A DNA stretch of 64,000 nt, taken from NCBI GenBank assembly GCA_902465015.1, contig CABQLK010000004.1, positions 1-64,000 on the forward strand. Direction: 5' to 3'. This document shows positions 1 through 7,887 of this stretch, one piece after another. Under the pieces are notes generated by a model that saw only the letters and a list, made by a program, of their open reading frames with translations, did not search any database and was not told the DNA's origin. Position numbers and translations under genes: made by a program. This stretch comes from an uncultured Collinsella sp. Its GTDB lineage: Bacteria > Actinomycetota > Coriobacteriia > Coriobacteriales > Coriobacteriaceae. The stretch's first letter is position 1; each line of letters begins with the position of its first letter.

Positions 1-70
1 AACGCTGATTAATTGCTCGTATAATGTCGTCTGTCGAAAGATACAAAAACCTGTACCTTTTTGTGCAACA

Positions 71-100
71 AAAAAAGCCGCTCAACCAGCGGCTTTTCTT
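71..100. terminator. Bidirectional intrinsic terminator
   Basis: A perfect hairpin lies at 75-95 (arms AAGCCGCT and AGCGGCTT, loop caacc). A-rich sequence is on its left and a T-rich tract on its right, so it could terminate transcription in both directions. On the minus strand it is the second hairpin after thrS. Positions 1-70 hold no gene that I can support. Confidence 0.75.
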
Positions 101-111
101 ATTTTGGCATG

Positions 112-143
112 AAAAAGGCGACCGCCCTTTGTGGACGGTCGCC
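112..143 (-). terminator. thrS intrinsic terminator
   Basis: Hairpin with arms GGCGACCG (117-124) and CGGTCGCC (136-143). On the minus strand it is followed by a run of Ts (112-116). It begins about 25 bases after the thrS stop codon. Confidence 0.85.
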
Positions 144-168
144 TTTGTTAATTGTTGTGAAGTTTGCC

Positions 169-1932
169 TTAAGCGCGGGTCTTGATCTCCTCGAGCACCT
201 TCGCAACAAACTCGTCGACACTCATCTGAACGGTCTCGTTAGAGCGATCGCGGACGGAGATGTTGCCGGCCTCGACCTCCTTCTCGCCCAGGATGAGCAT
301 GTAGGGCACGCGGTCGATGCTGCGGGCCTCGCGGATCTTGTAGCCGATCTTCTCGTCGCGGTCGTCACAGACCACGCGGATGCCGGCCTCCTCCAGCTTG
401 GAGCACACCTCGTGGGCGTAGTCGCGGCTCTTCTCAGAGACGGGAAGCGCCTTGACCTGCACGGGAGCCAGCCAGGTGGGGAACTTGCCCGCAAAGTGCT
501 CAATCAGAATGCCGATAAAGCGCTCAATGGAGCCAAAGCATACGCGGTGCAGCATGATGGGGCGCTTCTTGGTGCCGTCGGCGTCCACGTACTCCAGGTC
601 AAAGTTGAGCGGCATCTGGAAGTCGAGCTGCACGGTGCCGCACTGCCAGGTACGGCCGAGCGAGTCCTCCAGGTGGAAGTCGATCTTGGGGCCGTAGAAG
701 GCGCCGTCGCCCTCATTGACCTCGTAGTCCATGCCCAGCTTCTCCAGAGCGGTGCGCAGGCCCTCCTCGGCGCGAGCCCAGTCCTCGTCAGAGCCCATGG
801 AGTCCTCGGGGCGGGTGGAAAGCTCAACGTGATACTTAAAGCCAAACTTTTGGTACACGGAGTCAATGAGGTTGACCACGCCAACGATCTCGTCGGTCAG
901 CTGGTCGGGACGCACAAACAGGTGGGCGTCGTCCTGGTTAAAGCAGCGCACACGGAACAGGCCGTGCAGGGCGCCGCGCAGCTCGTGGCGGTGCACCAGG
1001 CCAATCTCGCCGGCGCGAATGGGCAGCTCGCGATAGGAGTGCGGCTTGGAGGCGTACACCAGCACGCCGCCCGGGCAGTTCATGGGCTTAATGCAGTACT
1101 CTTCGTCGTCGATAACGGTGGAGTACATGTTGTCCTTGTAGTGGTCCCAGTGGCCCGAGGTCTTCCACAGCTGCTTGTTCATGATGAGCGGCGTGGAAAT
1201 CTCCACGTAGCCGGCCTTGTGGTGGATCTCGCGCCAGTAGTCCAGCAGCGTGTTCTTAAGGATCATGCCGTTGGGCAGGAAGAACGGGAAGCCGGGGGCC
1301 TCGTCGCGCATCATAAAGAGGTCCATCTCGCGGCCGATCTTACGGTGGTCGCGCTTCTTGGCCTCCTCCAGCATGTGCATGTGCTCGTCGAGCTCCTCCT
1401 TGGTGGCAAAGGCGACGCCATTGATGCGGGTGAGCATCTTGTTGTCCTTGTCGCCCTTCCAGTAAGCGCCCGAGACGCCGGTGAGCTTAAAGGCCTTGAG
1501 AGCCTTGGTGTAGCAGATGTGGGGGCCCACGCACATGTCGATATAGTCGCCCTGCTGGTAGAAGGTGATGCGGGCGTCGTCGTCCAGGTCGCCGATGTGC
1601 TCGACTTTGTACTTCTCGCCGCGCTCCTCCATAAGGGCGATGGCCTCGGCGCGGGGCTTCTCAAAGACGGAGAACTTGAGGTTCTCCTTGACGATCTTCT
1701 TCATCTCGGCCTCGATCGCGGGGAAGTCGTCCTCGCTGATCTTGACGCCCTCGGGCAGGTCGACGTCGTAGTAAAAACCGTTGTCGGTCGCGGGGCCGTA
1801 GGCAAAGTCGGCCTGGGGGTACAGGCGCTTGATGGCCTGCGCCATGATGTGCGCAGCGGAGTGGCGGATGACGTGCGTGACCTCGTCCTGCGGGAGCTCG
1901 GCCACCGAACCGTCATTGTAGAGTGCCTTCAT
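169..1932 (-). CDS. thrS: Threonine--tRNA ligase lacking the TGS domain
   Basis: Charges tRNA-Thr with threonine in the cytoplasm. The 587-residue protein has the class II catalytic core, with the zinc-site motif MNCPGG followed by a SYRELPIR segment, a motif 3 region (LHRVCFGSIERF) and a C-terminal anticodon-binding domain (from about residue 485). The editing domain with HSAAHIMAQA begins near residue 25. The usual bacterial enzyme is about 640 residues and begins with a TGS domain. Here only about 20 residues precede the editing domain, so the TGS domain is absent. The ATG is preceded by GAGGAG, and a good promoter lies 70 bp upstream, so the short N-terminus is probably genuine. The leader is about 60 nt, too short for a T-box. 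Confidence 0.97.
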   Translation of the reverse strand: MKALYNDGSVAELPQDEVTHVIRHSAAHIMAQAIKRLYPQADFAYGPATDNGFYYDVDLPEGVKISEDDFPAIEAEMKKIVKENLKFSVFEKPRAEAIALMEERGEKYKVEHIGDLDDDARITFYQQGDYIDMCVGPHICYTKALKAFKLTGVSGAYWKGDKDNKMLTRINGVAFATKEELDEHMHMLEEAKKRDHRKIGREMDLFMMRDEAPGFPFFLPNGMILKNTLLDYWREIHHKAGYVEISTPLIMNKQLWKTSGHWDHYKDNMYSTVIDDEEYCIKPMNCPGGVLVYASKPHSYRELPIRAGEIGLVHRHELRGALHGLFRVRCFNQDDAHLFVRPDQLTDEIVGVVNLIDSVYQKFGFKYHVELSTRPEDSMGSDEDWARAEEGLRTALEKLGMDYEVNEGDGAFYGPKIDFHLEDSLGRTWQCGTVQLDFQMPLNFDLEYVDADGTKKRPIMLHRVCFGSIERFIGILIEHFAGKFPTWLAPVQVKALPVSEKSRDYAHEVCSKLEEAGIRVVCDDRDEKIGYKIREARSIDRVPYMLILGEKEVEAGNISVRDRSNETVQMSVDEFVAKVLEEIKTRA

Positions 1933-2001
1933 GGGTATGTTTTCTCCTCTCGGATGCCTGGTGCAAGTGCGTGCGATGCGCTCGGCGATTTAACTTGCAT
2001 C

Positions 2002-2029
2002 ATTATAGGCAGGTTGCCTTGGTATACAA
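2002..2029 (-). promoter_or_regulatory. Sigma-70-type promoter of thrS
   Basis: On the minus strand there is a perfect -10 box TATAAT (2002-2007) and a -35-like TTGTAT (2024-2029) separated by 16 bp. Transcription would begin near 1995 and run into thrS. Confidence 0.7.
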
Positions 2030-2030
2030 G

Positions 2031-2061
2031 CGCCCGCCGCACCTTAATGGCACGGCGGGCG
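2031..2061. terminator. Hairpin after the zinc-ribbon gene
   Basis: Arms CGCCCGCCG (2031-2039) and CGGCGGGCG (2053-2061). It follows the minus-strand zinc-ribbon gene and abuts the thrS -35 box. The T-run is clear only on the plus side (atttt), so termination on the minus strand is uncertain. Confidence 0.5.
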
Positions 2062-2156
2062 ATTTTCTACGCATGCTTCATCGTGTGGGGCGGGGTGTGA
2101 GGCGCGCGTGGCTTGCGGCGTGCCCGTGGCTTGCGGCCGGCCCGGCGATGGATGCG

Positions 2157-2588
2157 TTACTGGATGCGAGTTCGGCAGTAGGGGCAAACCTTCCAGTGCG
2201 CATCGAGCGGGCGATGGCAACTGGGGCAGACGTTGCGAACCTGAGTGTCGCACACCGGGCAGACGACGAAGTCCTTCTCGATGGGCGCGCCGCACTGCGG
2301 GCAGGTGCCGTACTGGGCAAGCTGGCGCTCGCGCAGGGCCATGTCCAGCTCCTGCTCCTCGCGGTCGGACGCGTAGGAGTGCGGACGCAGGACCAGGTAG
2401 GCAATGAGGCCCACAAACGGGATGAGGGCGATGATGCCCCATGCCACGTAGGCGCTGGCGCCGCGGCGGCGAGCGTCGATGAACACATAGACGACCGACA
2501 GCACATACAGGGCGATGATAAAGCCAACGAAGGCATAGACGACGCCCATAAGCTGCGGCGACATGAGCTCGGAGATGTACTTGGACAT
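2157..2588 (-). CDS. Membrane protein with C-terminal double zinc ribbon
   Basis: A 143-residue protein of unknown function. It has two predicted membrane segments: about residues 12-35 (the stretch containing VVYAFVGFIIALYVL) and about 48-68 (WGIIALIPFVGLIAYLVL). A C-terminal cytoplasmic region follows with four CxxC pairs (CPQC, CPVC, CPSC, CPYC), typical of a double zinc ribbon. The start is placed at MSKYISEL because GAAAGG lies just upstream. A longer reading by 15 codons lacks such a site. It stands alone between thrS and a repeat-rich gap. Similar small zinc-ribbon membrane proteins are common in Coriobacteriia, but their role is not known to me. Confidence 0.8.
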   Translation of the reverse strand: MSKYISELMSPQLMGVVYAFVGFIIALYVLSVVYVFIDARRRGASAYVAWGIIALIPFVGLIAYLVLRPHSYASDREEQELDMALRERQLAQYGTCPQCGAPIEKDFVVCPVCDTQVRNVCPSCHRPLDAHWKVCPYCRTRIQ

Positions 2589-2688
2589 TACGGGTACCTT
2601 TCGGAATATTAACAGTCCGTGCAAGTTTACCACGGGGTTTGTTTATATGGGACCACGGCTGGGTACGGGGCTGGCGCGGACACAAACA

Positions 2689-2743
2689 TCTCAATCTGTA
2701 ACAGGTGGGAGCGGAATACGGGTCTAGATGTTACAGAACGAGA
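2689..2743. repeat. Family C palindrome, copy 1 (55 bp)
   Basis: Imperfect palindrome with outer TCTC/GAGA and inner CTGTAACA/TGTTACAG arms. It is the first of two tandem copies in the 406-bp gap 2589-2994. I see no gene in the gap, only these repeats and the ribosome-binding site of the next gene. Confidence 0.75.
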
Positions 2744-2769
2744 CAAACGGAGGACCCGCATGGCAAATG

Positions 2770-2824
2770 TCTCAATCTGTAACATCTGGGACCCAAATCC
2801 TCGTCTAACTGTTACAGATCGAGA
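2770..2824. repeat. Family C palindrome, copy 2 (55 bp)
   Basis: Same length and arms as copy 1. It starts 81 bp after the start of copy 1. Arms GTCTCAATCTGTAACA (from 2769) and TGTTACAGATCGAGAC (to 2825) pair almost perfectly, while the 25-bp centre differs from copy 1. Confidence 0.75.
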
Positions 2825-2994
2825 CGAACGGTTGCCGTAGTAGCCGGCAGACGAGGTTGTCGACGTTGCCGGGTCTCCCCTCGTCTGCCGTTGGCGGGTG
2901 TTGCGGGGCTGTTCGCCGCATTGCCGCCGCACTGGGGGTGTGCGGACCGTAGGATAGTCTTATTGACGGCCTGTCAACTCGTCTGGGAGGCACT

Positions 2995-4458
2995 GTGACA
3001 GAAACGTTTGATATCGCGATTGTCGGCGCGGGCATCACCGGATGCGCCATCGCGCGGCAGCTCGCGCGGTTTGACCTGTCCATTTGCGTGGTCGAGGCGG
3101 CCAACGACATCGCGCTGGACGCGTCGAAGGCCAACGGCGGCCTAGTGCATGCCGGTTACGATCCGGCGCCGGGCACGGTAAAGGCGCAGGTCAATGCCCG
3201 CGGTTGCGAGCTGTATGGCACGTGGGCCCAGGAGCTGGGTTTTTTGTTTTGCCGAACCGGTTCGATGGTGTTGGGCTTTAGCGACGAGGACCGTGCGCAC
3301 CTGGAGAAGCTGCGACAAAATGGCCTGGCGAACGGCGTGCCCGAGCTGTCGATTATCGATTCCGAGCGCATCCACGAGCTGGAGCCGCGCGCGAGCGCCC
3401 AGGCAACATGCGCGCTGTGGTGCCCTTCGACCGGCTACGTTGACCCATTTGAAGTGGCCATCGCCGCGCTGGAGAATGCCGTCGCCAACGGCGTGACATT
3501 TATGCGCTCCGCGCCGGTGGAAGCCATTGAAGTTGCTGGCGGCGAGGCTACCGACGGTGCTGCGCGCTTTACGCTGGTGACGCCTGCCGGCGATGTGCGC
3601 TGCCGCTATCTGATCAACGCCGCGGGCAACGGTGCCGCGGACATCTCGCATATGGCCGGCGCCGAGGAGTTCCAGATAGTCTGGCGCCAGGGAAACATCG
3701 TGGTACTGGACAAGGAGCCGCGCGCGCTCATGCCGCTCTATCCCGTGCCCACGCCGGTGTCCAAGGGCGTTATCGTCACGGGCACCGTGCACGGCAACAC
3801 CGTTATCACCGCGACCGCTGCCGTGCGCGAACCGGGCGATACACAGACCTATGCGAGCGATGTGAACGCGCTACTGACCGGCGCGCGCAAGCTGGTGCCC
3901 GATCTGGACACGCGCCGCGTGGTGCGCGCGTTTGCCGGCGGGCGTCCGGTCATCAAGGGAACAAACGACTTCTTTATTGGGCAGTCGGCCGTGGTGCCGG
4001 GGCTGTTTCAGGCGGCGGGCATTCAGTCGCCAGGCGTGGCGAGCGCACCGGCCATTGCTGAGCGCATGGAGCACGTGATGCGCGAAGCGGGCGTTGCTTT
4101 GCGCGAGCGGGCCGACTGGGATCAGATTCGCCGCGCACCGGACGACTTTGACCTCGCACCGCTTGCGCGCAAGGAGGAGCTCATTGAGTCCGACCCTGCA
4201 TGGGGGCAGATCGTCTGCCGCTGTGAGACAGTGCCCGAGGCCGAGATTGTTGCCGCGATCCGACGCCGCCCGGGTGCGGTTTCGGTCGAGGGCGTCAAAC
4301 GCCGCTGCCGCGCGGGTATGGGCCGCTGCCAAAGTGGCTTTTGCCAGAGCCGCGTGGTGGCGATTCTGGCCCGTGAGCTGGGGTGTTACCCCAGCGAGGT
4401 GCTGCTGGAGGACACTGGCTCGTGGCTCGTTGAGGGACCTTTGAAGGGGGTGCGCTAA
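2995..4458 (+). CDS. GlpA-like FAD-dependent dehydrogenase with C-terminal [2Fe-2S] domain
   Basis: A 487-residue flavoprotein of the DadA/GlpA type, probably an anaerobic glycerol-3-phosphate dehydrogenase or a related dehydrogenase of a 2-hydroxy compound. The N-terminus has the FAD-binding motif GAGITGCAIARQL (residues 10-22). The last 90 residues carry four cysteines in the pattern CRCET...CRAGMGRCQSGFC, typical of a BFD-like [2Fe-2S] domain. The GTG start is preceded by GGGAGG. The next gene starts one base after its stop, and the three-gene order (this gene, a pyridine-nucleotide oxidoreductase, DUF1667) is the usual one in anaerobes. No glycerol kinase or glycerol facilitator gene is nearby, so the substrate is inferred. 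Confidence 0.88.
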   Translation: MTETFDIAIVGAGITGCAIARQLARFDLSICVVEAANDIALDASKANGGLVHAGYDPAPGTVKAQVNARGCELYGTWAQELGFLFCRTGSMVLGFSDEDRAHLEKLRQNGLANGVPELSIIDSERIHELEPRASAQATCALWCPSTGYVDPFEVAIAALENAVANGVTFMRSAPVEAIEVAGGEATDGAARFTLVTPAGDVRCRYLINAAGNGAADISHMAGAEEFQIVWRQGNIVVLDKEPRALMPLYPVPTPVSKGVIVTGTVHGNTVITATAAVREPGDTQTYASDVNALLTGARKLVPDLDTRRVVRAFAGGRPVIKGTNDFFIGQSAVVPGLFQAAGIQSPGVASAPAIAERMEHVMREAGVALRERADWDQIRRAPDDFDLAPLARKEELIESDPAWGQIVCRCETVPEAEIVAAIRRRPGAVSVEGVKRRCRAGMGRCQSGFCQSRVVAILARELGCYPSEVLLEDTGSWLVEGPLKGVR

Positions 4459-4459
4459 G

Positions 4460-5806
4460 ATGGCGAAATTCAAATCGAGCGCGATTGATAGCGATACCGT
4501 TGAGGCAGTACCTACGCAAACCTTCGACGTGGTCGTTATCGGCGGCGGACCTGCCGGTATGGCTGCCGCACTTGCCGCGCATAAGGCCAGTGCGCGCGCG
4601 GCTATCGTGGAGCGCGAGCAACACTTGGGCGGCATCCTGCGCCAGTGCATTCACCCCGGCTTTGGGCTATCGCACTTTAAGCAGGAGCTCACCGGCCCTG
4701 AGTACGCACAGCGCTTTATCGACCAGGTACGCGCGACCGACATTGCGCTGTTCTTGGACAGCATGGTACTTGGGATTGATTCGGGCGAGTCCACGGAAGA
4801 CGCCGCACTCCACACCGTCACGCTCATGAGCCCCACCGGCATGCTGCAGCTCACCGGGCGCGCGGTCGTCCTTGCCATGGGTTGCCGTGAGCGCACCCGC
4901 AGCGAGATCAAGATCCCCGGCAGCCGCCCCGCCGGCGTGTTTACGGCCGGCCTGGCGCAGCGATACATCAATATCGAGAACCTCAAACCTGGCTCGCGCG
5001 CCGTCATTTTGGGCTCGGGTGACATCGGGCTGATCATGGCGCGCCGCTGCACGCTCGAGGGGATTTCGGTCGAGGGCGTGTACGAGCTCATGCCGTACGC
5101 CAACGGCCTGCGTCGCAATGTGAAGAACTGCCTGGACGACTTTGGCATTCCGCTGCACCTGTCCACCACCGTCACGCGCGTAATCGGTCACGATCGCGTG
5201 GAGGCCGTCGAGGTGAGTCAAGTCGACGAGCACCTGGCACCCATTCCGGGGACCGAGCGCGTTGTTCCGTGCGACACGCTACTGCTTTCAGTGGGCCTGA
5301 TTCCCGAGAACGAGCTTTCGGTTGCCGCGGGCGTGGAGCTGGATCCCCGCACGCGCGGTGCCGTGGTGGACCAGAACCTGCAGACAGGCGTTCCGGGCAT
5401 CTTTGCCTGCGGCAACGTGCTGCACGTGCACGACCTGGCAGACAACGTGACGACCGAGTCTGAACGCGCAGGTGCAGCCGCGGCGGCATACGCGTTGGGT
5501 GTCGGCGATAGCATGGTCGCCAGCTGCGAGCTCACGGTCTCCCCCGCCGGCATTGCGGGCTACGCACTGCCGGGACGCATTACGGCTGTGGCACTCACCA
5601 AACTCAACTTCCGCGTGCGCCGACCGGTCGATTCCGCCCGTGTGCGCATTCTGGCAGGCGACGAGGAATTGTTCGCAGGCAAGGTCCGCCCGTTTAAACC
5701 GAGCGTAATGGAAAGCTTCCCGCTGCCGGCAAAGGTGATTCAGCGCGTACTCGACCTGGGTGTTAGTGAGATTGTTCTGTCCGTCGATCCCGTTGAGGAG
5801 GCGTAA
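4460..5806 (+). CDS. NAD(P)/FAD-dependent oxidoreductase, partner of the GlpA-like protein
   Basis: A 448-residue two-dinucleotide-fold flavoprotein that should pass electrons between the GlpA-like subunit and NAD(P). The first FAD motif is VVVIGGGPAGMAAALAA (near residue 25). It is followed by GGILRQCIHPGFG, which is characteristic of this subfamily. A second nucleotide fold is marked by VILGSGDIGLIMARR (about residue 185) and a C-terminal FAD motif by GIFACGNVLHVHDL. The start is ATG one base after the preceding stop, so the genes are translationally coupled. The next gene follows within five bases. Confidence 0.9.
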   Translation: MAKFKSSAIDSDTVEAVPTQTFDVVVIGGGPAGMAAALAAHKASARAAIVEREQHLGGILRQCIHPGFGLSHFKQELTGPEYAQRFIDQVRATDIALFLDSMVLGIDSGESTEDAALHTVTLMSPTGMLQLTGRAVVLAMGCRERTRSEIKIPGSRPAGVFTAGLAQRYINIENLKPGSRAVILGSGDIGLIMARRCTLEGISVEGVYELMPYANGLRRNVKNCLDDFGIPLHLSTTVTRVIGHDRVEAVEVSQVDEHLAPIPGTERVVPCDTLLLSVGLIPENELSVAAGVELDPRTRGAVVDQNLQTGVPGIFACGNVLHVHDLADNVTTESERAGAAAAAYALGVGDSMVASCELTVSPAGIAGYALPGRITAVALTKLNFRVRRPVDSARVRILAGDEELFAGKVRPFKPSVMESFPLPAKVIQRVLDLGVSEIVLSVDPVEEA

Positions 5807-5810
5807 GGCC

Positions 5811-6221
5811 ATGAGCATAAACGCGATCGAAACGCTGCAGTTCAACTGCACCACCTGCCCATCCGAGTGCCTTCTGACCGTAGAGGTAGAGCGTGACGCA
5901 GACGGCGTCGTGGCAGAAGTGCGCTCCGTGACCGGCAACAGATGCCCGCGTGGTGATAAGTTCGCACATCAGGAGCTCACCTGCCCCATGCGCGTACTCA
6001 CCACCACCGTGGCCGTATCCGGAGGCGACGAGGCGCTGCTGCCCGTGCGCACGGCTGAGGCCATCCCGCTCGAACTCCACGCCCAGGCGATGGACCTCAT
6101 CCGCGGCCTAGTCGTCAACGCCCCCATCCGCATGGGCGACATCGTGCTAGAGAACCTCCTAGACACCAACATCAGCCTAATCGCCAGCATGAACATCGAC
6201 CGAGCCCAAGTAGCTAATTAG
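5811..6221 (+). CDS. DUF1667 family protein
   Basis: A 136-residue protein that ends the three-gene flavoenzyme operon. The N-terminal part holds CTTCPSEC and, further on, CPRGDKFAHQE, cysteines that could bind an iron-sulfur cluster. DUF1667 proteins regularly accompany GlpA-like and pyridine-nucleotide oxidoreductase genes in anaerobes, which suggests a third subunit, but no activity is established from the sequence. A GAGGAG ribosome-binding site at 5795-5800 selects the ATG at 5811 over an upstream in-frame start inside the previous gene. Confidence 0.85.
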   Translation: MSINAIETLQFNCTTCPSECLLTVEVERDADGVVAEVRSVTGNRCPRGDKFAHQELTCPMRVLTTTVAVSGGDEALLPVRTAEAIPLELHAQAMDLIRGLVVNAPIRMGDIVLENLLDTNISLIASMNIDRAQVAN

Positions 6222-6270
6222 GGACGGGGCACTTTTAGCTACTCCACCATCCACCCCGCCCTCCTCCGCA

Positions 6271-6335
6271 GTTGCGGTGAAATACGGACTGTTTTATGGC
6301 TTCAGGCCGCTAAACAGTCCGTATTTCACCGCAAC
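6271..6335. repeat. Family A palindrome, copy A1 (65 bp)
   Basis: Perfect 24-bp arms, 6271-6294 and 6312-6335, beginning GTTGCGGTGAAATACGG, with a 17-bp loop. It fills most of the gap 6222-6448 between the flavoenzyme operon and the M24 peptidase. An outer inverted repeat surrounds it (GGGACG...TTTTA at 6221-6237, matched by TAAAA...CGTCCC at 6383-6396). Confidence 0.9.
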
Positions 6336-6448
6336 TTATGAGGGCCGCATGGGATGCAAAGGAGTGTCCCAAGGTGCCGGCATAAAAGGAACGTCCCCAA
6401 CTGCCGGGCTTGGGATACCATGGTGGCAGCCTAGCGAAAGGACGATGT

Positions 6449-7537
6449 ATGGCACATGTCGATGACCAGCGTGTGGCGCGCGTGCTCGATGCGCTCGAGG
6501 CTCAGCACCCCGGCGCGCAGCTACTCGTAAACGACCCGTGGTCGATTTATTACCTGACCGGCTTTTATGCCGATATGTTCGAGCGTTTTTGCGGCGTGCT
6601 GCTCACACGCGGTAACGAGCCCGTGATCTTGGTCAACGCACTGCATCAGCTGCCCGAGTACGACAATGCCCGCGTCGCCTACCACACCGATACCGACGTT
6701 GTGGCCGACGCCATCGCGAGTGAGATCGACCCAGACAAGCCGCTTGGCATTGACACCGTCATGCATTCCGGCTTTTTGATGCCGCTCATGGAGCGCCGCG
6801 CAGCCAGCGAGTTTTTCCTGGGCGACTTTGCCGTCACCGCCGCACGCACCCACAAGGATGCCGCCGAGCAGGAGCTCATGCACGTGTCCTCGGCCGCCAA
6901 CGACGCCGTGATGGCCGACGCCATCAAGCTCGTTCACGAGGGCGTGACGGAGCGCGAAATTGCCGACCAGATGCTCGGTCTGTACCGCAAGCACGACTGC
7001 GAGGGCTTTAGCTTTCCGCCCATCGTGAGCTTTGGCGCCAACGCCGGAGACCCACATCACGAGCCCGACGACACCGTACTCAAGCGCGGCGACGTAGTGC
7101 TGTTCGACATTGGCGGACGTCGCCGCAACTACTGCTCGGACATGACGCGCACGTTCTTTTGGGGCGAGCCGGACGAGGAGACCGCACGCGTCTACGACAT
7201 CGTTCGCCGCGCCAACGAGGCCGCCGAGGCGCTCATCGCACCGGGCGTTCGCATGTGCGACCTGGACCGTGCCGCGCGCGACGTGATTGAGGACGCAGGC
7301 TACGGCAAGTACTTTACGCATCGCCTAGGCCACTCGATCGGTCTGCAGGACCACGAGCCTGGTGACGTCTCGCTCGTCAACGAGCAGGTCGTAGAGCCGG
7401 GCATGACCTTCTCCATCGAGCCGGGCATCTACCTCCCCGGCCGCACCGGCGTCCGCATCGAGGACCTGGCCCTGGTTACCGAGTCCGGCGTCGAGATTCT
7501 CAACGCCTACCCTCACGATCTGGTCCGCCTAGTCTAG
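6449..7537 (+). CDS. M24 family Xaa-Pro peptidase
   Basis: A 362-residue cytoplasmic metallopeptidase of the pita-bread fold that should release N-terminal residues next to proline. The N-terminal creatinase-like domain spans about 1-125. The C-terminal catalytic domain contains the expected metal ligands: the first Asp in VVLFDIGG, the second in YCSDMTRTFF, the His in HRLGHSIGLQDHE, and Glu residues in FSIEPGIYL and VRIEDLALV. The ATG at 6449 is preceded by GAAAGGA; a longer reading by 13 codons lacks this site. The gene stands alone between repeat-containing gaps. A proline dipeptidase (PepQ) activity is equally possible. Confidence 0.92.
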   Translation: MAHVDDQRVARVLDALEAQHPGAQLLVNDPWSIYYLTGFYADMFERFCGVLLTRGNEPVILVNALHQLPEYDNARVAYHTDTDVVADAIASEIDPDKPLGIDTVMHSGFLMPLMERRAASEFFLGDFAVTAARTHKDAAEQELMHVSSAANDAVMADAIKLVHEGVTEREIADQMLGLYRKHDCEGFSFPPIVSFGANAGDPHHEPDDTVLKRGDVVLFDIGGRRRNYCSDMTRTFFWGEPDEETARVYDIVRRANEAAEALIAPGVRMCDLDRAARDVIEDAGYGKYFTHRLGHSIGLQDHEPGDVSLVNEQVVEPGMTFSIEPGIYLPGRTGVRIEDLALVTESGVEILNAYPHDLVRLV

Positions 7538-7541
7538 CCAA

Positions 7542-7570
7542 TGCGGCAAAGGGGCAGCCCCTTTGCCGCA
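7542..7570 (+). terminator. Hairpin after the M24 peptidase gene
   Basis: Perfect 14-bp arms (TGCGGCAAAGGGGC and its complement) around a single A, starting five bases after the stop. There is no T-run, so it may stabilise the mRNA end rather than terminate. Confidence 0.55.
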
Positions 7571-7585
7571 TCCCACCAATACCGC

Positions 7586-7745
7586 GCCACAAAAACGGCC
7601 TATCTACTACGTTTAACCCGCATGGGTCGACCATAACCGAGTTTTCGCAAAATACGCAAGCCGTCTACCTGCGGTTTTAATTTCGCGATGTTCCGTATGG
7701 TTGGAGGTAACCGGTCAAACGTAGTAGATAGGCCCATTTCGTGGC
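7586..7745. repeat. Family B palindrome, copy B1 (160 bp)
   Basis: The ends are GCCAC and GTGGC. Inside, 18-bp arms GGCCTATCTACTACGTTT and its perfect complement flank a partly self-complementary centre of about 100 bp. Together with A2 it fills the 350-bp gap 7538-7887, in which I see no gene. Confidence 0.88.
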
Positions 7746-7807
7746 AAGCGAGTCAACTCAGGGCACAGGGTAGCAAAAAAGCCCCATCCCAAATTGACTG
7801 CTTTTGA

Positions 7808-7872
7808 GTTGCGGTGATATACGGACTGTCTGAGGCTTCTGGCTTGTAAAACAGTCCGTATTTCACCGCAAC
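7808..7872. repeat. Family A palindrome, copy A2 (65 bp)
   Basis: Same length and ends as A1. The left arm has GGTGATATACGG while the right arm still complements GGTGAAATACGG, so this copy carries an uncompensated mismatch. Confidence 0.88.
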
Positions 7873-7887
7873 TGATGAGGGGATGGG

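Noticed and set aside
7586..7872. CRISPR array
   Set aside because: The repeats are self-complementary palindromes of two kinds, not short direct repeats with unique spacers, and no cas genes are present.
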